A stretch of 64,000 bases of DNA from Pseudomonadota bacterium (GTDB lineage: Bacteria > Pseudomonadota > Gammaproteobacteria > Steroidobacterales > Steroidobacteraceae): assembly GCA_023433705.1 (NCBI GenBank), contig JAEYUC010000021.1, forward strand, positions 1 to 64,000, in the 5' to 3' direction. This document shows positions 18,556 to 26,302 of the stretch, piece after piece. The notes under the pieces are model-generated. The model made no database searches. It was not told the origin of the DNA and was given only the letters and a program-made list of their open reading frames with translations. Made by a program: the position numbers and the translations under genes. Within the stretch, counting starts at the first letter, position 1, and the number at the start of each line of letters is the position of its first letter.

Positions 18556-18584
18556 ATTATATACGCCGACCCTGGCACCTTCAA
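18556..18584 (-). promoter_or_regulatory. Sigma-70 promoter of the atp operon
   Basis: On the minus strand TTGAAG (18579-18584), a 17-base spacer, then a perfect TATAAT (18556-18561). It points at atpI, whose GTG is about 130 bp downstream, and it lies in the only sizeable gap upstream of the operon. -35 is 4/6 to consensus, spacing optimal. Confidence 0.75.
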
Positions 18585-18612
18585 CACGAGAACCGCGTTT
18601 TTTCCTGGGGTT

Positions 18613-19341
18613 TTACGTATCCGGGAGGCTCTTTCCGGAAGACTTCCGCTCACCGCCGGGCGGCAGGGAGAAAACCCTGAAACGGGCGATGCGCAGGTGG
18701 CTGAAAGTCGTGCGCAGGGCGAACCATCCGTCCTCGTAAGGTGCATCGTCTTCGAGGTGAAACAGTCTTTCGCCGTCCCGCCAGTATTCGATCGACTTCC
18801 CGTTCGCCACCAGGCGAATGGCCTGTTTCCGGTTCGGCTTCAGCAGAACGCCGGGGGCGGAAAGATCGTGCTCGGGAAGCATCGGCCGGATGTCCGGATC
18901 GCCGATGTAGCGGCGGAAACGCGTGGTCGTGTTCCGGTTGCCACCCAGCCCCACGTAATAAGTGAGCAGATCGTTGTATTCGGCGAACCTGCCGCTGCGC
19001 GCGCGGGCGTAAACCGGTTGCGTGCCGTCGCGATTGTTCGCCATCCAGAAGACATTGAGGTCGCTGACCTCGTCGTTCACGCGACCCTCCGACACGGCGG
19101 TGGCGTCGAACTCGATGGCGATGGGCCCGGTGAGCTTCGGCTTGAACCACAAGGTGACGCCCGCAGGCGTATCGATATCGAGCACGCCGTTCGCGGCGGA
19201 GATCTTCGCGGGCTTCTCCGCCTCGATGTGCCATCGGGAGAGACCGGCATCGAAGTCGTCGCGGTGGAGCTCCGCGCCTGCCGCGACGAACGGCAGCGCC
19301 ACGAGCAACGTGGCGACGATCGCGTTACTGGATGTGCGCAA
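18613..19341 (-). CDS. Secreted lectin/glucanase-fold protein (DUF6250-like)
   Basis: 242 residues from a TTG that lies 17 bp inside the end of parB. A signal peptide (RTSSNAIVATLLVALPFVAAGA) leads to a beta-rich domain with DFDAGLSRWHIE, VLDIDTPAGVTLWFKPKLTGPIAIEFDATAV and VSDLNVFWMA, a jelly-roll pattern seen in DUF6250/concanavalin-like proteins that bind or act on sugars. The C-terminal part DGWFALRTTFSHLRIARFRVF fits the last beta strands. No catalytic residues can be named. It is the last gene of the parA-parB run. Confidence 0.68.
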   Translation of the reverse strand: MRTSSNAIVATLLVALPFVAAGAELHRDDFDAGLSRWHIEAEKPAKISAANGVLDIDTPAGVTLWFKPKLTGPIAIEFDATAVSEGRVNDEVSDLNVFWMANNRDGTQPVYARARSGRFAEYNDLLTYYVGLGGNRNTTTRFRRYIGDPDIRPMLPEHDLSAPGVLLKPNRKQAIRLVANGKSIEYWRDGERLFHLEDDAPYEDGWFALRTTFSHLRIARFRVFSLPPGGERKSSGKSLPDT

Positions 19342-20260
19342 TGATGCCGTCGAGCTCGTCGAGCGAGTGGTAACTCACGACGAGTTTTCCGCGCCCGTTC
19401 GCGGCGTGCTGGATTTCCACCTTCGCGCCGAGTTTTTCCGAGAGCTCGTCCTGCAGGCGCCGCACGTTGGGATCGAGGTTTTTCGATTCCTTCGCGTTCG
19501 CGCCGCCGCCCGACGTCCTGGCGAGCAGCGCGCGCACCATCGCTTCGGTGTCGCGCACGGACAGGCCTTTCTTCGCGACCAGCGTGCCGACCTCGATCTG
19601 CTGGCGGCGCTGCGTGAGGCCTAACAAGGCGCGCGCGTGGCCCATCTCGAGCTCGCGCTGCTCGACGAATGCGCTGATCTCATCCGGCAGTTCGAGCAGG
19701 CGCAGCAGGTTCGACACCGCGGCGCGCGAACGGCCGACGGCATCCGCAGCCTGCTGATGCGTGATGCCGAATTCGCTGATGAGACGCTCGAGCGCGCGCG
19801 CTTCTTCGAGCGGGTTCAGGTTCTCGCGCTGGATGTTCTCGATGAGCGCCATCGCGATGGCGGCTTCGTCGGGCACGCGGCGGATGACCGCGGGCACCGT
19901 GGCGAGACCTGCGATCTGCGCGGCGCGCCAGCGGCGCTCGCCTGCGATGATTTCGTAGCGCTGCGACTGGCCAGGCGCGGCGCCGTCGACGGGGCGCACG
20001 ACGATGGGCTGCACGATGCCCTGAGCCTTGATCGACGCCGCGAGTTCCTCGAGGGACTCCTGCCGCATGTCCACGCGCGGCTGGTACTTGCCCCGCTGCA
20101 ACAGGTCGAGCGGCAGGTTCGCGAGTTCGTCACCCGGAAGTTTCGCGGGAGGCGCGGGGGCGGCCGGCGCGCCCGTCGCGGGCGCGGGCTCGGGCCGCTT
20201 CGTCATCTGGCCCAGCAGCGCTTCGAGGCCGCGGCCCATGACTGGTTTCTTCGTGCTCAT
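19325..20260 (-). CDS. parB: Chromosome-partitioning CTPase ParB
   Basis: Binds parS sites and, with CTP, slides along DNA to form the partition complex. 311 residues. Starts KKPVMGRGLEALL, the ParA-contact region. CTP-binding motifs GERRWRAA (107-114) and ENIQRENLNP (141-150) are intact. Helix-turn-helix about 165-195 (THQQAADAVGRSRAAVSNLL) and a C-terminal dimer domain after a linker rich in Ala. No parS-like palindrome is seen in the window. Separated from parA by an unrelated membrane-protein gene. Confidence 0.96.
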   Translation of the reverse strand: MSTKKPVMGRGLEALLGQMTKRPEPAPATGAPAAPAPPAKLPGDELANLPLDLLQRGKYQPRVDMRQESLEELAASIKAQGIVQPIVVRPVDGAAPGQSQRYEIIAGERRWRAAQIAGLATVPAVIRRVPDEAAIAMALIENIQRENLNPLEEARALERLISEFGITHQQAADAVGRSRAAVSNLLRLLELPDEISAFVEQRELEMGHARALLGLTQRRQQIEVGTLVAKKGLSVRDTEAMVRALLARTSGGGANAKESKNLDPNVRRLQDELSEKLGAKVEIQHAANGRGKLVVSYHSLDELDGIIAHIQ

Positions 20261-20327
20261 GGCCGGGGATGATAAACAGAGCCGGATGGCGGGATAAGCC
20301 TTCCGCGCGCCAGAGGCCGAAATGGCA

Positions 20328-20681
20328 TCAATCCGGCTTCAAGCGGTTGCGGCCATGCGCTTGGCGTTGCGTCCAACGTGAAAAAGCCCTGCCCGTAACG
20401 ATCAGCACGATCACCGCGAGAAACCATGACCCCGCGTTCCATGCGATCTCGGTTCCGGTTCCCGGTAATTGAGACAGCCAGAATGCGGTGGCGAAGGACG
20501 CGGGGACTGGTGCGAGCATGTCGAGCCCGCCGACGATGCCGGGCGCAAGCAGCGTCGCGACCATCACGGCACGCAGGCCGGGTCGACGTGTGGGCCAGAA
20601 TCTCAACGCGAGCAGATGGATGGCCGTCATCAGGACCATCCAGGCAAGGGCGACGGCGAGCATGAAGCCATCCACGCTCAT
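20328..20681 (-). CDS. Small membrane protein between parA and parB
   Basis: 117 residues with three hydrophobic helices: about 6-26 (MLAVALAWMVLMTAIHLLALRF), 37-60 (LRAVMVATLLAPGIVGGLDML) and 85-103 (WFLAVIVLIVTGRAF). It ends in a basic tail (RWTQRQAHGRNRLKPD). I recognise no family. Gaps of 65 bp to parA and 67 bp to parB suggest a later insertion into the par pair, which is normally contiguous, though all three are on one strand and may be co-transcribed. Confidence 0.7.
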   Translation of the reverse strand: MSVDGFMLAVALAWMVLMTAIHLLALRFWPTRRPGLRAVMVATLLAPGIVGGLDMLAPVPASFATAFWLSQLPGTGTEIAWNAGSWFLAVIVLIVTGRAFSRWTQRQAHGRNRLKPD

Positions 20682-20746
20682 GGCCGAGAGTTCAACGATT
20701 GACTGGAAGAAGTGCGCATCGTCGTACGAAACGCGCGCCTGTCCGC

Positions 20747-21589
20747 CTAACTAACCTGGCGTTCCGCGTCGTTGATGGCTTCGGCCGGCGGCACCGCTTC
20801 TGCTTCGCCGGCTCCCGATTCGTCTTCCTTGCGCAGCATCTCGCCGGCCAGCGCGAGATACGCGAGCGCACCGCGCGAGTCCTTGTCGTGTTGCAGGACG
20901 GGCTTGCCGAACGACGGCGCCTCGGCGAGGCGCACGTTGCGCGGCACGATGGTGCGGAACACCTTGTCGCCGAACACGGAGATGAGCTGCGCCGACACCT
21001 CGTTCGCGAGGTTGTTACGCGGATCGAACATCGTGCGCAGGATGCCTTCGATCTCGAGGTTCGGGCTCACCGACGTCTTGATCTGCTCGATGGTGCCGAC
21101 CAGCGCGGAGAGTCCCTCGAGCGCGTAGTACTCGCACTGCATCGGGATCAGCACGCTCTGCGCCGCGACCAGCGCGTTCAGCGTGAGCATGTTGAGCGAC
21201 GGAGGGCAGTCGATCAGGATGACTTCGAACTGGTCCTGGATGGGCTTGAGCGCGTTGCGCAGGCGCAGCTCGCGGCCCGCGAGGGTAGTTAGTAGCTGGA
21301 CTTCCGCGGCGACCAGGTCCTGGTTCGCCGGCATCACCGACATGCCGGGCATCGACTCGAGCGGAATGATGGCCGCGGCCGCGTCGCATTCGCCCAGCAA
21401 CACGTCGCCCGTGCCGCGTTCGATCTGCGACTTCTCGATGCCGCAACCCATCGTCGCGTTGCCCTGCGGGTCGATGTCGATGAGCAGCACGCGGCGGCGC
21501 GTCGCGGCGAACGACGCGGCGAGGTTCACCGACGTCGTGGTCTTGCCGACCCCGCCCTTCTGGTTCGCGACCGCGATGATGCGCTTCAT
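20747..21589 (-). CDS. parA: Chromosome-partitioning ATPase ParA
   Basis: ATP-dependent DNA-binding motor for origin segregation. 280 residues. Deviant Walker A KGGVGKTTTSVNLAA (11-25), DIDPQGNATMGCG, and the Walker B segment VILIDCPPSLNMLTLNAL are all present. The Soj-type short form lacks an N-terminal helix-turn-helix. The C-terminal tail (ESGAGEAEAVPPAEAINDAERQ) is longer and more acidic than usual. 30 bp after rsmG. Confidence 0.97.
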   Translation of the reverse strand: MKRIIAVANQKGGVGKTTTSVNLAASFAATRRRVLLIDIDPQGNATMGCGIEKSQIERGTGDVLLGECDAAAAIIPLESMPGMSVMPANQDLVAAEVQLLTTLAGRELRLRNALKPIQDQFEVILIDCPPSLNMLTLNALVAAQSVLIPMQCEYYALEGLSALVGTIEQIKTSVSPNLEIEGILRTMFDPRNNLANEVSAQLISVFGDKVFRTIVPRNVRLAEAPSFGKPVLQHDKDSRGALAYLALAGEMLRKEDESGAGEAEAVPPAEAINDAERQVS

Positions 21590-21619
21590 GAGCCGATATT
21601 AACCCGCTGCGCCCGAGGC

Positions 21620-22291
21620 TTAGCGAGCGTTTTTGCCGCCGGATTTGTGACGTTGAAGTGCGACAAGATGCCGTTCCGCATCCAGTCCCGGCACGCGCAG
21701 CGGCGTCACTTCCGCGCTCCAGCCGCGCGGCAGCTCGCGGATCTCGTCTTCGGGCAGCCTGCCCTTCATCGCGAGCAGGCGCCCGCTCTCGCCGGCGAGC
21801 TTCGCGGCGTTATGTAGAACATTCGCCAGGGAGCCGACGGCGCGGACCACGACGGCATCGAAGTTCTTCTCGCCGTCGAAACTCTCGGCGCGCGCCGCGA
21901 TTGCCCGGGCGTTGCGAATGCCGAGCTGCTCGATGCTCTCCGCGACGAAGCGGATCTTCTTCTGCGTGCCGTCGATGAGCGTGAAATCGCGGTCGGGACA
22001 CGCGACCGCGAGCGGAATGCCGGGAAATCCACCGCCCGTGCCGACGTCGATGATGCGGCGCGCATCGCCGAGATGCGGCACGAGACTCAGGCTGTCGAGC
22101 ATGTGCAGCGTGAGGATGCCTTCGGGCGCGACGATCGACGTGAGGTTCACGTGTTCGTTGCGTTCGCGCAGCTTCCGGGCGTAGCTCCACAGAGTCTCGA
22201 GCTGGGACTCATCGAGCGTGACGCCCATTTCCCGCGCGCCCGCATCCAGGCGCGCCTTCCAGGCGGCGGCATCGAGCGGTGCCGCGGTCAT
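21620..22291 (-). CDS. rsmG: 16S rRNA (guanine527-N7)-methyltransferase
   Basis: Methylates G527 of 16S rRNA, in the decoding site; loss of the enzyme gives low-level streptomycin resistance in other bacteria. 223 residues. SAM-binding IDVGTGGGFPGIPLA (81-95) and NEHVNLTSI are diagnostic of RsmG/GidB. The frame stays open far upstream, but the ATG at 22291 overlaps the prpD stop by 4 bp (ATGA) and gives the normal length. The usual upstream partner mnmG is absent; prpD takes its place. Confidence 0.95.
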   Translation of the reverse strand: MTAAPLDAAAWKARLDAGAREMGVTLDESQLETLWSYARKLRERNEHVNLTSIVAPEGILTLHMLDSLSLVPHLGDARRIIDVGTGGGFPGIPLAVACPDRDFTLIDGTQKKIRFVAESIEQLGIRNARAIAARAESFDGEKNFDAVVVRAVGSLANVLHNAAKLAGESGRLLAMKGRLPEDEIRELPRGWSAEVTPLRVPGLDAERHLVALQRHKSGGKNAR

Positions 22292-23742
22292 TTGCCGTTC
22301 GCGACGAGCTGCGCCATGAATTCGTTCACGGTCATCGAATCGAAATCCTTGCGCGCGAACATCGTCTTGATCGCCTCGGTCTGCCGCTCGGAGAAGTGTG
22401 CCGCGACGGATGCGTTGAATTTCTCGACGAGCAGCGGCATGCCCTCGGCGCGCCGCTTGCGATGTCCCACCGGAAAGTCGACACGCATCTCGAGCGCCGG
22501 CGAGCCGTCGCTGAAATGGATGGTCACCGAGTTGCCGATGTGGCGCTTGTCGCGCTCGTAATATTCCTTCGTGAACGTCGGGTTCTCGCGCACGGTCATC
22601 TTCGCGCGCAGCACGTCGATGCGCGGATCGCTCGCGACCTCGTCCTCGTAATCCGCGGCGGTGAGCCGTCCGAAGATCAGCGGCACCGCGACCATGTACT
22701 GGATGCAGTGATCGCGATCGGCGGGATTCGCGAGCGGACCGGTCTTGTCGATGATGCGGACGCCGGGTTCCTGGGTCTCGATGACTATCTTCTCGATGGA
22801 CGCGATCCGGTCCTTCACGCGCGGATGCAGCGCCATCGCGCACTCCACCGCGGTCTGGGCGTGGAACTCGGCGGGATAGGAGATCTTGAACAGCACGTTC
22901 TCCATCACGTAGCTGCCGAGCGGCTGCGCGAGGACGAGCGGCTTGCCCTTGAACAACACGTCCTGGAACCCCCAGGTTTTCGCCGTCAACGCGGAGGGGT
23001 ATCCCATCTCGTCCTTGATCGCGAACAACGCATGCCGCACGGCGCGGCTCGTGGCATCCCCGGCGGCCCAGCTCTTGCGCGAGCCGGTGTTCGGCGCGTG
23101 GCGATACGTGCGCAGCGCGCCGCCGTCTATCCACGCGTTCGACAGCGCGTTCACGATCTGTTCGAGCGAGCCGCCGAGCATCTGCGTCGCGACGGCGGTC
23201 GAGGCGACGCGCACCAGCAGCACGTGATCGAGCCCGACGCGGTTGAAGGAGTTCTCGAGTGCGAGCACGCCCTGGATCTCGTGCGCCTTGATCATCGCGG
23301 TCAGCACGTCGCGCATCGTGAGCGGCTTTTCGGCCAGCAGGATCGCGCGGCGGGATAGATAGTCCGCCACGGAGAGGATCGCGCCGAGGTTGTCGGAAGG
23401 ATGACCCCACTCCGCCGCGAGCCAGGTGTCGTTGAAGTCGAGCCAGCGCACCATCGCGCCGATGCTGAACGCACCCATCACGGGGTCGAGCTCGTAACTG
23501 GTGCCCGGCACGCGCGAGCCGCCCGGCATCGTCGCGCCCGGCACCACGGGGCCGAGCAGTTTCGTGCAAGCCGGATACTCGAGCGCCTGGAAGCCGCACG
23601 CGAGCGTGTCCATGAGACAGTACTGCGCGGTCTCGTACGCCTGCGGGCTATCTACCCTGTAGTTCTTCGCGTAGTCGGCAATGGCGACGAGCAGCTCGTC
23701 GGGCTGCGGACGCTGAACGGATTTGTAATCGTGCGACGACAT
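22288..23742 (-). CDS. prpD: 2-methylcitrate dehydratase
   Basis: Dehydrates 2-methylcitrate to 2-methyl-cis-aconitate in propionate catabolism. 484 residues, against 483 in E. coli. MmgE/PrpD-family landmarks: DFNDTWLAAEWGHPSDNLGA, EIQGVLALENSFNRVGLDHVLLVR, and GDATSRAVRHA. Follows sugE by 16 bp and overlaps rsmG by 4 bp. It is separated from prpC and prpB by the riboswitch-controlled sugE, so its transcription could come from either the acuI-prpB-prpC promoter or the sugE one. Confidence 0.95.
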   Translation of the reverse strand: MSSHDYKSVQRPQPDELLVAIADYAKNYRVDSPQAYETAQYCLMDTLACGFQALEYPACTKLLGPVVPGATMPGGSRVPGTSYELDPVMGAFSIGAMVRWLDFNDTWLAAEWGHPSDNLGAILSVADYLSRRAILLAEKPLTMRDVLTAMIKAHEIQGVLALENSFNRVGLDHVLLVRVASTAVATQMLGGSLEQIVNALSNAWIDGGALRTYRHAPNTGSRKSWAAGDATSRAVRHALFAIKDEMGYPSALTAKTWGFQDVLFKGKPLVLAQPLGSYVMENVLFKISYPAEFHAQTAVECAMALHPRVKDRIASIEKIVIETQEPGVRIIDKTGPLANPADRDHCIQYMVAVPLIFGRLTAADYEDEVASDPRIDVLRAKMTVRENPTFTKEYYERDKRHIGNSVTIHFSDGSPALEMRVDFPVGHRKRRAEGMPLLVEKFNASVAAHFSERQTEAIKTMFARKDFDSMTVNEFMAQLVANGK

Positions 23743-23758
23743 TTCGAGGACTCCGTGC

Positions 23759-24079
23759 TCAATGTTCGCCGGTCAGCCTGAGCCCGACGATGCCCACCAC
23801 GATCAGCGCGAGGCTCGCGAGTTTGCCCGGGTTCGCGCTCTCGCCGAACAGATAGATGCCGAACACGGCCGTTCCGACGGCGCCGACACCTACCCACACC
23901 GCGTAAGCGGTGCCGACCGGCAGCGTCTTCATCGCGATACCGAGCAGCATGAGACTCACGATCATGGCGCCGACCGTTGCGACGGTGGGCCACGGACGCG
24001 TGAAACCCTCGGTGTACTTGAGACCCACGGCCCAGCCGACTTCGAGCAACCCGGCGACGACCAACAGCAACCAGTTCAT
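23759..24079 (-). CDS. sugE: Guanidinium exporter of the SMR family (SugE/Gdx)
   Basis: Small proton-coupled exporter of the inner membrane. 106 residues from the ATG at 24079, which has GGAGG 5 bp upstream; a TTG 12 bp earlier is less likely. Four membrane helices; Glu13 in GLLEVGWAVGLKY is the essential proton/cation carboxylate of the SMR family, and the GxxxA... pattern matches Gdx rather than EmrE-type multidrug pumps. The guanidine-II riboswitch immediately upstream supports guanidinium as the physiological substrate. Confidence 0.92.
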   Translation of the reverse strand: MNWLLLVVAGLLEVGWAVGLKYTEGFTRPWPTVATVGAMIVSLMLLGIAMKTLPVGTAYAVWVGVGAVGTAVFGIYLFGESANPGKLASLALIVVGIVGLRLTGEH

Positions 24080-24098
24080 GACGACCTCCAATTGAGGA

Positions 24099-24146
24099 AT
24101 GGGGTCGTCCCCGAGCTGGCGATGCGCTCACGGGGTCGTCCCCGCG
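24099..24146 (-). promoter_or_regulatory. Guanidine-II (mini-ykkC) riboswitch upstream of sugE
   Basis: On the minus strand two identical hairpins read GGGGACGACCCC, at 24132-24143 and 24101-24112, each with a four-base GC stem and the ACGA form of the invariant ACGR loop. They are 19 bases apart, and the second ends 11 bases before the GGAGG of sugE. Tandem ACGR hairpins next to a sugE/gdx Shine-Dalgarno are the definition of the mini-ykkC motif, known to bind guanidinium and turn on exporters. Mechanism here (release of the ribosome-binding site) is inferred. Confidence 0.92.
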
Positions 24147-24234
24147 AACGGCGCGCATCTTACCCACTCGGCGGCGGCCGGGCTAATCGGCCGGATCACT
24201 CAGGGAAAGGCGAGTCCCGCCGCGGCATGCGCGC

Positions 24235-25377
24235 TCACGGCCGCTGCGCGATGGGCACGAACGGCCGGTTTTCCGGCCCCACGTAGTTGGCGGCCGGGCG
24301 GATGATCTTGCCGTCGGCGCGTTGCTCGATCACGTGCGCGCTCCAGCCGGTGACGCGTGACATGACGAACAGTGGCGTGAACATCGCGGTGGGCACGCCC
24401 ATCAGGTGGTAACTCACCGCGCTGAACCAGTCGAGGTTCGGGAACATCTGCTTGAGCTGCATCATGAGTGTCTCGATGCGCTCGGCGATGTCGTAGAGCT
24501 TCATGTCGCCCGCCTCGCGGGCTAACTTCCCGGCCACGCCCTTGATGATCACGTTGCGCGGATCGGACACGGTATATACCGGGTGACCGAAGCCGATGAT
24601 GATTTCCTTGTTGGCGACGCGTTTGCGGATGTCGGCCTCGGCTTCGTCGGGCGTCGAGTAACGCTCCTGGATCTCGAGCGCGACTTCGTTCGCGCCGCCG
24701 TGTTTCGGTCCGCGCAGGGCGCCGATCGCGCCGGTGATGCAGGAATAGATGTCCGAGCCCGTTCCCGCGATCACGCGCGCGGTGAACGTGGACGAATTGA
24801 ATTCGTGCTCCGCGTAGAGGATGAGCGAGGTGTGCATCGCGCGCACCCAGTTCGCCGGCGGCGGGCGGCGGTGCAGCAGGTGCAGGAAGTGCCCGCCCAC
24901 CGAATCGTCGTCGGTCTCGACGTGGATTCGCCGGCTGCTGTGCGAGTAGTGGTACCAGTAGCACAGCATCGACGGGAAACTCGCCAGCAGGTGATCCGCG
25001 ATCTCGCGCGCACCGGCCTCGTTGTGATCGACCGGCTCGGGCAACACACAGCCCAGCGCCGACGCGCCGGTGCGCAGCACGTCCATCGGATGCGCGCCGG
25101 GCGGAAGCTGCTCGAGGATCGCCCGGACCGGAGCCGGGATGCCGCGCAGGTTCTTGAGCTTCGTCTTGTACGCAGCGAGCTCGGACTGGTTCGGCAGCTT
25201 GCCGTGGATCAGTAGATAGGCGATCTCCTCGAACTCGCAGCGCTCGGCGACTTCGAGGATGTCGTAACCACGGTAGTGCAGGTCATTGCCGCTGCGGCCG
25301 ACGCTGCACAGCGCCGTGTTGCCGGCCGCGACGCCGGACAGCGCGACGGATTTCTTCGGCTTCGGCGTGGCGTTCAT
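24235..25377 (-). CDS. prpC: 2-methylcitrate synthase (citrate synthase family)
   Basis: Condenses propionyl-CoA with oxaloacetate. 380 residues from the ATG at 25377 (AGGAG 10 bp upstream). Citrate-synthase active-site blocks: the His of AEHEFNSSTFTARVIAGTGSD, the GPKHGGANE loop, and GFGHPVYTVSDPR. The residues SALGCVLPE and HSS...IHVETDDDSVGGHFL fit the short PrpC type. Neighbours prpB and acuI support the methylcitrate rather than the TCA role. Confidence 0.94.
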   Translation of the reverse strand: MNATPKPKKSVALSGVAAGNTALCSVGRSGNDLHYRGYDILEVAERCEFEEIAYLLIHGKLPNQSELAAYKTKLKNLRGIPAPVRAILEQLPPGAHPMDVLRTGASALGCVLPEPVDHNEAGAREIADHLLASFPSMLCYWYHYSHSSRRIHVETDDDSVGGHFLHLLHRRPPPANWVRAMHTSLILYAEHEFNSSTFTARVIAGTGSDIYSCITGAIGALRGPKHGGANEVALEIQERYSTPDEAEADIRKRVANKEIIIGFGHPVYTVSDPRNVIIKGVAGKLAREAGDMKLYDIAERIETLMMQLKQMFPNLDWFSAVSYHLMGVPTAMFTPLFVMSRVTGWSAHVIEQRADGKIIRPAANYVGPENRPFVPIAQRP

Positions 25378-25393
25378 GGCGGGCGCTCCTGGG

Positions 25394-26293
25394 TTACTGC
25401 TTTTTCTCGTTCGCGAACAGTTCGTCGAGCTTGCGCTCGTAGGCGTGGTAATCGAGATACTTGTAGAGGTCGTCGCGCGTCTGCATGTCGGCGACGACGT
25501 TCTTCTGCGTGCCATCGCGGCGAATCGCCTGGTACACCTTGAGCGCGGCGAGATTCATCGCGCGGTAGGCGGAGCAGCAATGCAGCACGATGTCGACACC
25601 CACCGAGCCGAGCTCGTCGCGCGTGTACAGCGGCGTCTTGCCGAACTCGGTGATGTTGGCGAGCACCGGCGCCTGCACCGCGTCGCGCACCTTGCGATAC
25701 ATCGCGAGATCCGTGATCGCCTCGGGGAACACCGCGTCGGCGCCCGCTTCCACGCATGCGCGCAGCCGCTCGATCATGCGGTCGAGTCCTTCGCTCGCGA
25801 GCGCGTCGCTGCGCGCCATGATGACGAAGCTGCCGTCGGCGCGCGCGTCGACCGCCGCCTTCACGCGATCCACCATTTCATCGAGCGGCACTACTTCTTT
25901 TCCGGGCCGGTGGCCGCAGCGCTTGGCCTGCACCTGGTCCTCGATGTGCATGCCGGCCGCGCCGGCCTTGACGAACGAACGCACGGTGCGCGCGATGTTG
26001 AACGCGCCGCCCCAGCCCGTGTCCGCGTCGACCAGCAAGGGCAGAGTGCTGGCGTCGCAGATACGCCGGATGTCGATGAGCACGTCGTCCATCGTGCTGA
26101 TGCCGAGATCGGGAAGCCCGAGCGAATTCGCGGCGACACCGCCGCCCGATAGATAGAGCGCGCGGAAGCCGGTGGCTTCCGCCATGCGCGCGACGTACGC
26201 GTTGATGGCGCCGACGACCTGCAGCGGCTTCTCCGCGGCGAGCGCCGCGCGGAATTTCGCGCCTGCGGTGAGCTTTAGAGAAGTCTGCGTCAT
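25394..26293 (-). CDS. prpB: 2-methylisocitrate lyase
   Basis: Splits 2-methylisocitrate to pyruvate and succinate. 299 residues. The isocitrate-lyase-superfamily signature KRCGH lies at 124-128 with catalytic Cys126, and VDADTGWGGAFNI supplies metal-binding Asp residues. 9 bp after acuI and 16 bp before prpC. Confidence 0.96.
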   Translation of the reverse strand: MTQTSLKLTAGAKFRAALAAEKPLQVVGAINAYVARMAEATGFRALYLSGGGVAANSLGLPDLGISTMDDVLIDIRRICDASTLPLLVDADTGWGGAFNIARTVRSFVKAGAAGMHIEDQVQAKRCGHRPGKEVVPLDEMVDRVKAAVDARADGSFVIMARSDALASEGLDRMIERLRACVEAGADAVFPEAITDLAMYRKVRDAVQAPVLANITEFGKTPLYTRDELGSVGVDIVLHCCSAYRAMNLAALKVYQAIRRDGTQKNVVADMQTRDDLYKYLDYHAYERKLDELFANEKKQ

Positions 26294-26302
26294 GTGCGAA
26301 GT

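Noticed and set aside
19325..22291. parS site near the par genes
   Set aside because: No TGTTTCACGTGAAACA-like palindrome seen; TTCACGTG at 22146 lacks the flanks and lies inside rsmG.
21620..23599. 659-codon frame that would fuse rsmG to upstream sequence
   Set aside because: Residues before the rsmG ATG are Arg-rich shadow of prpD in another frame; rsmG has a normal start that overlaps prpD by 4 bp.
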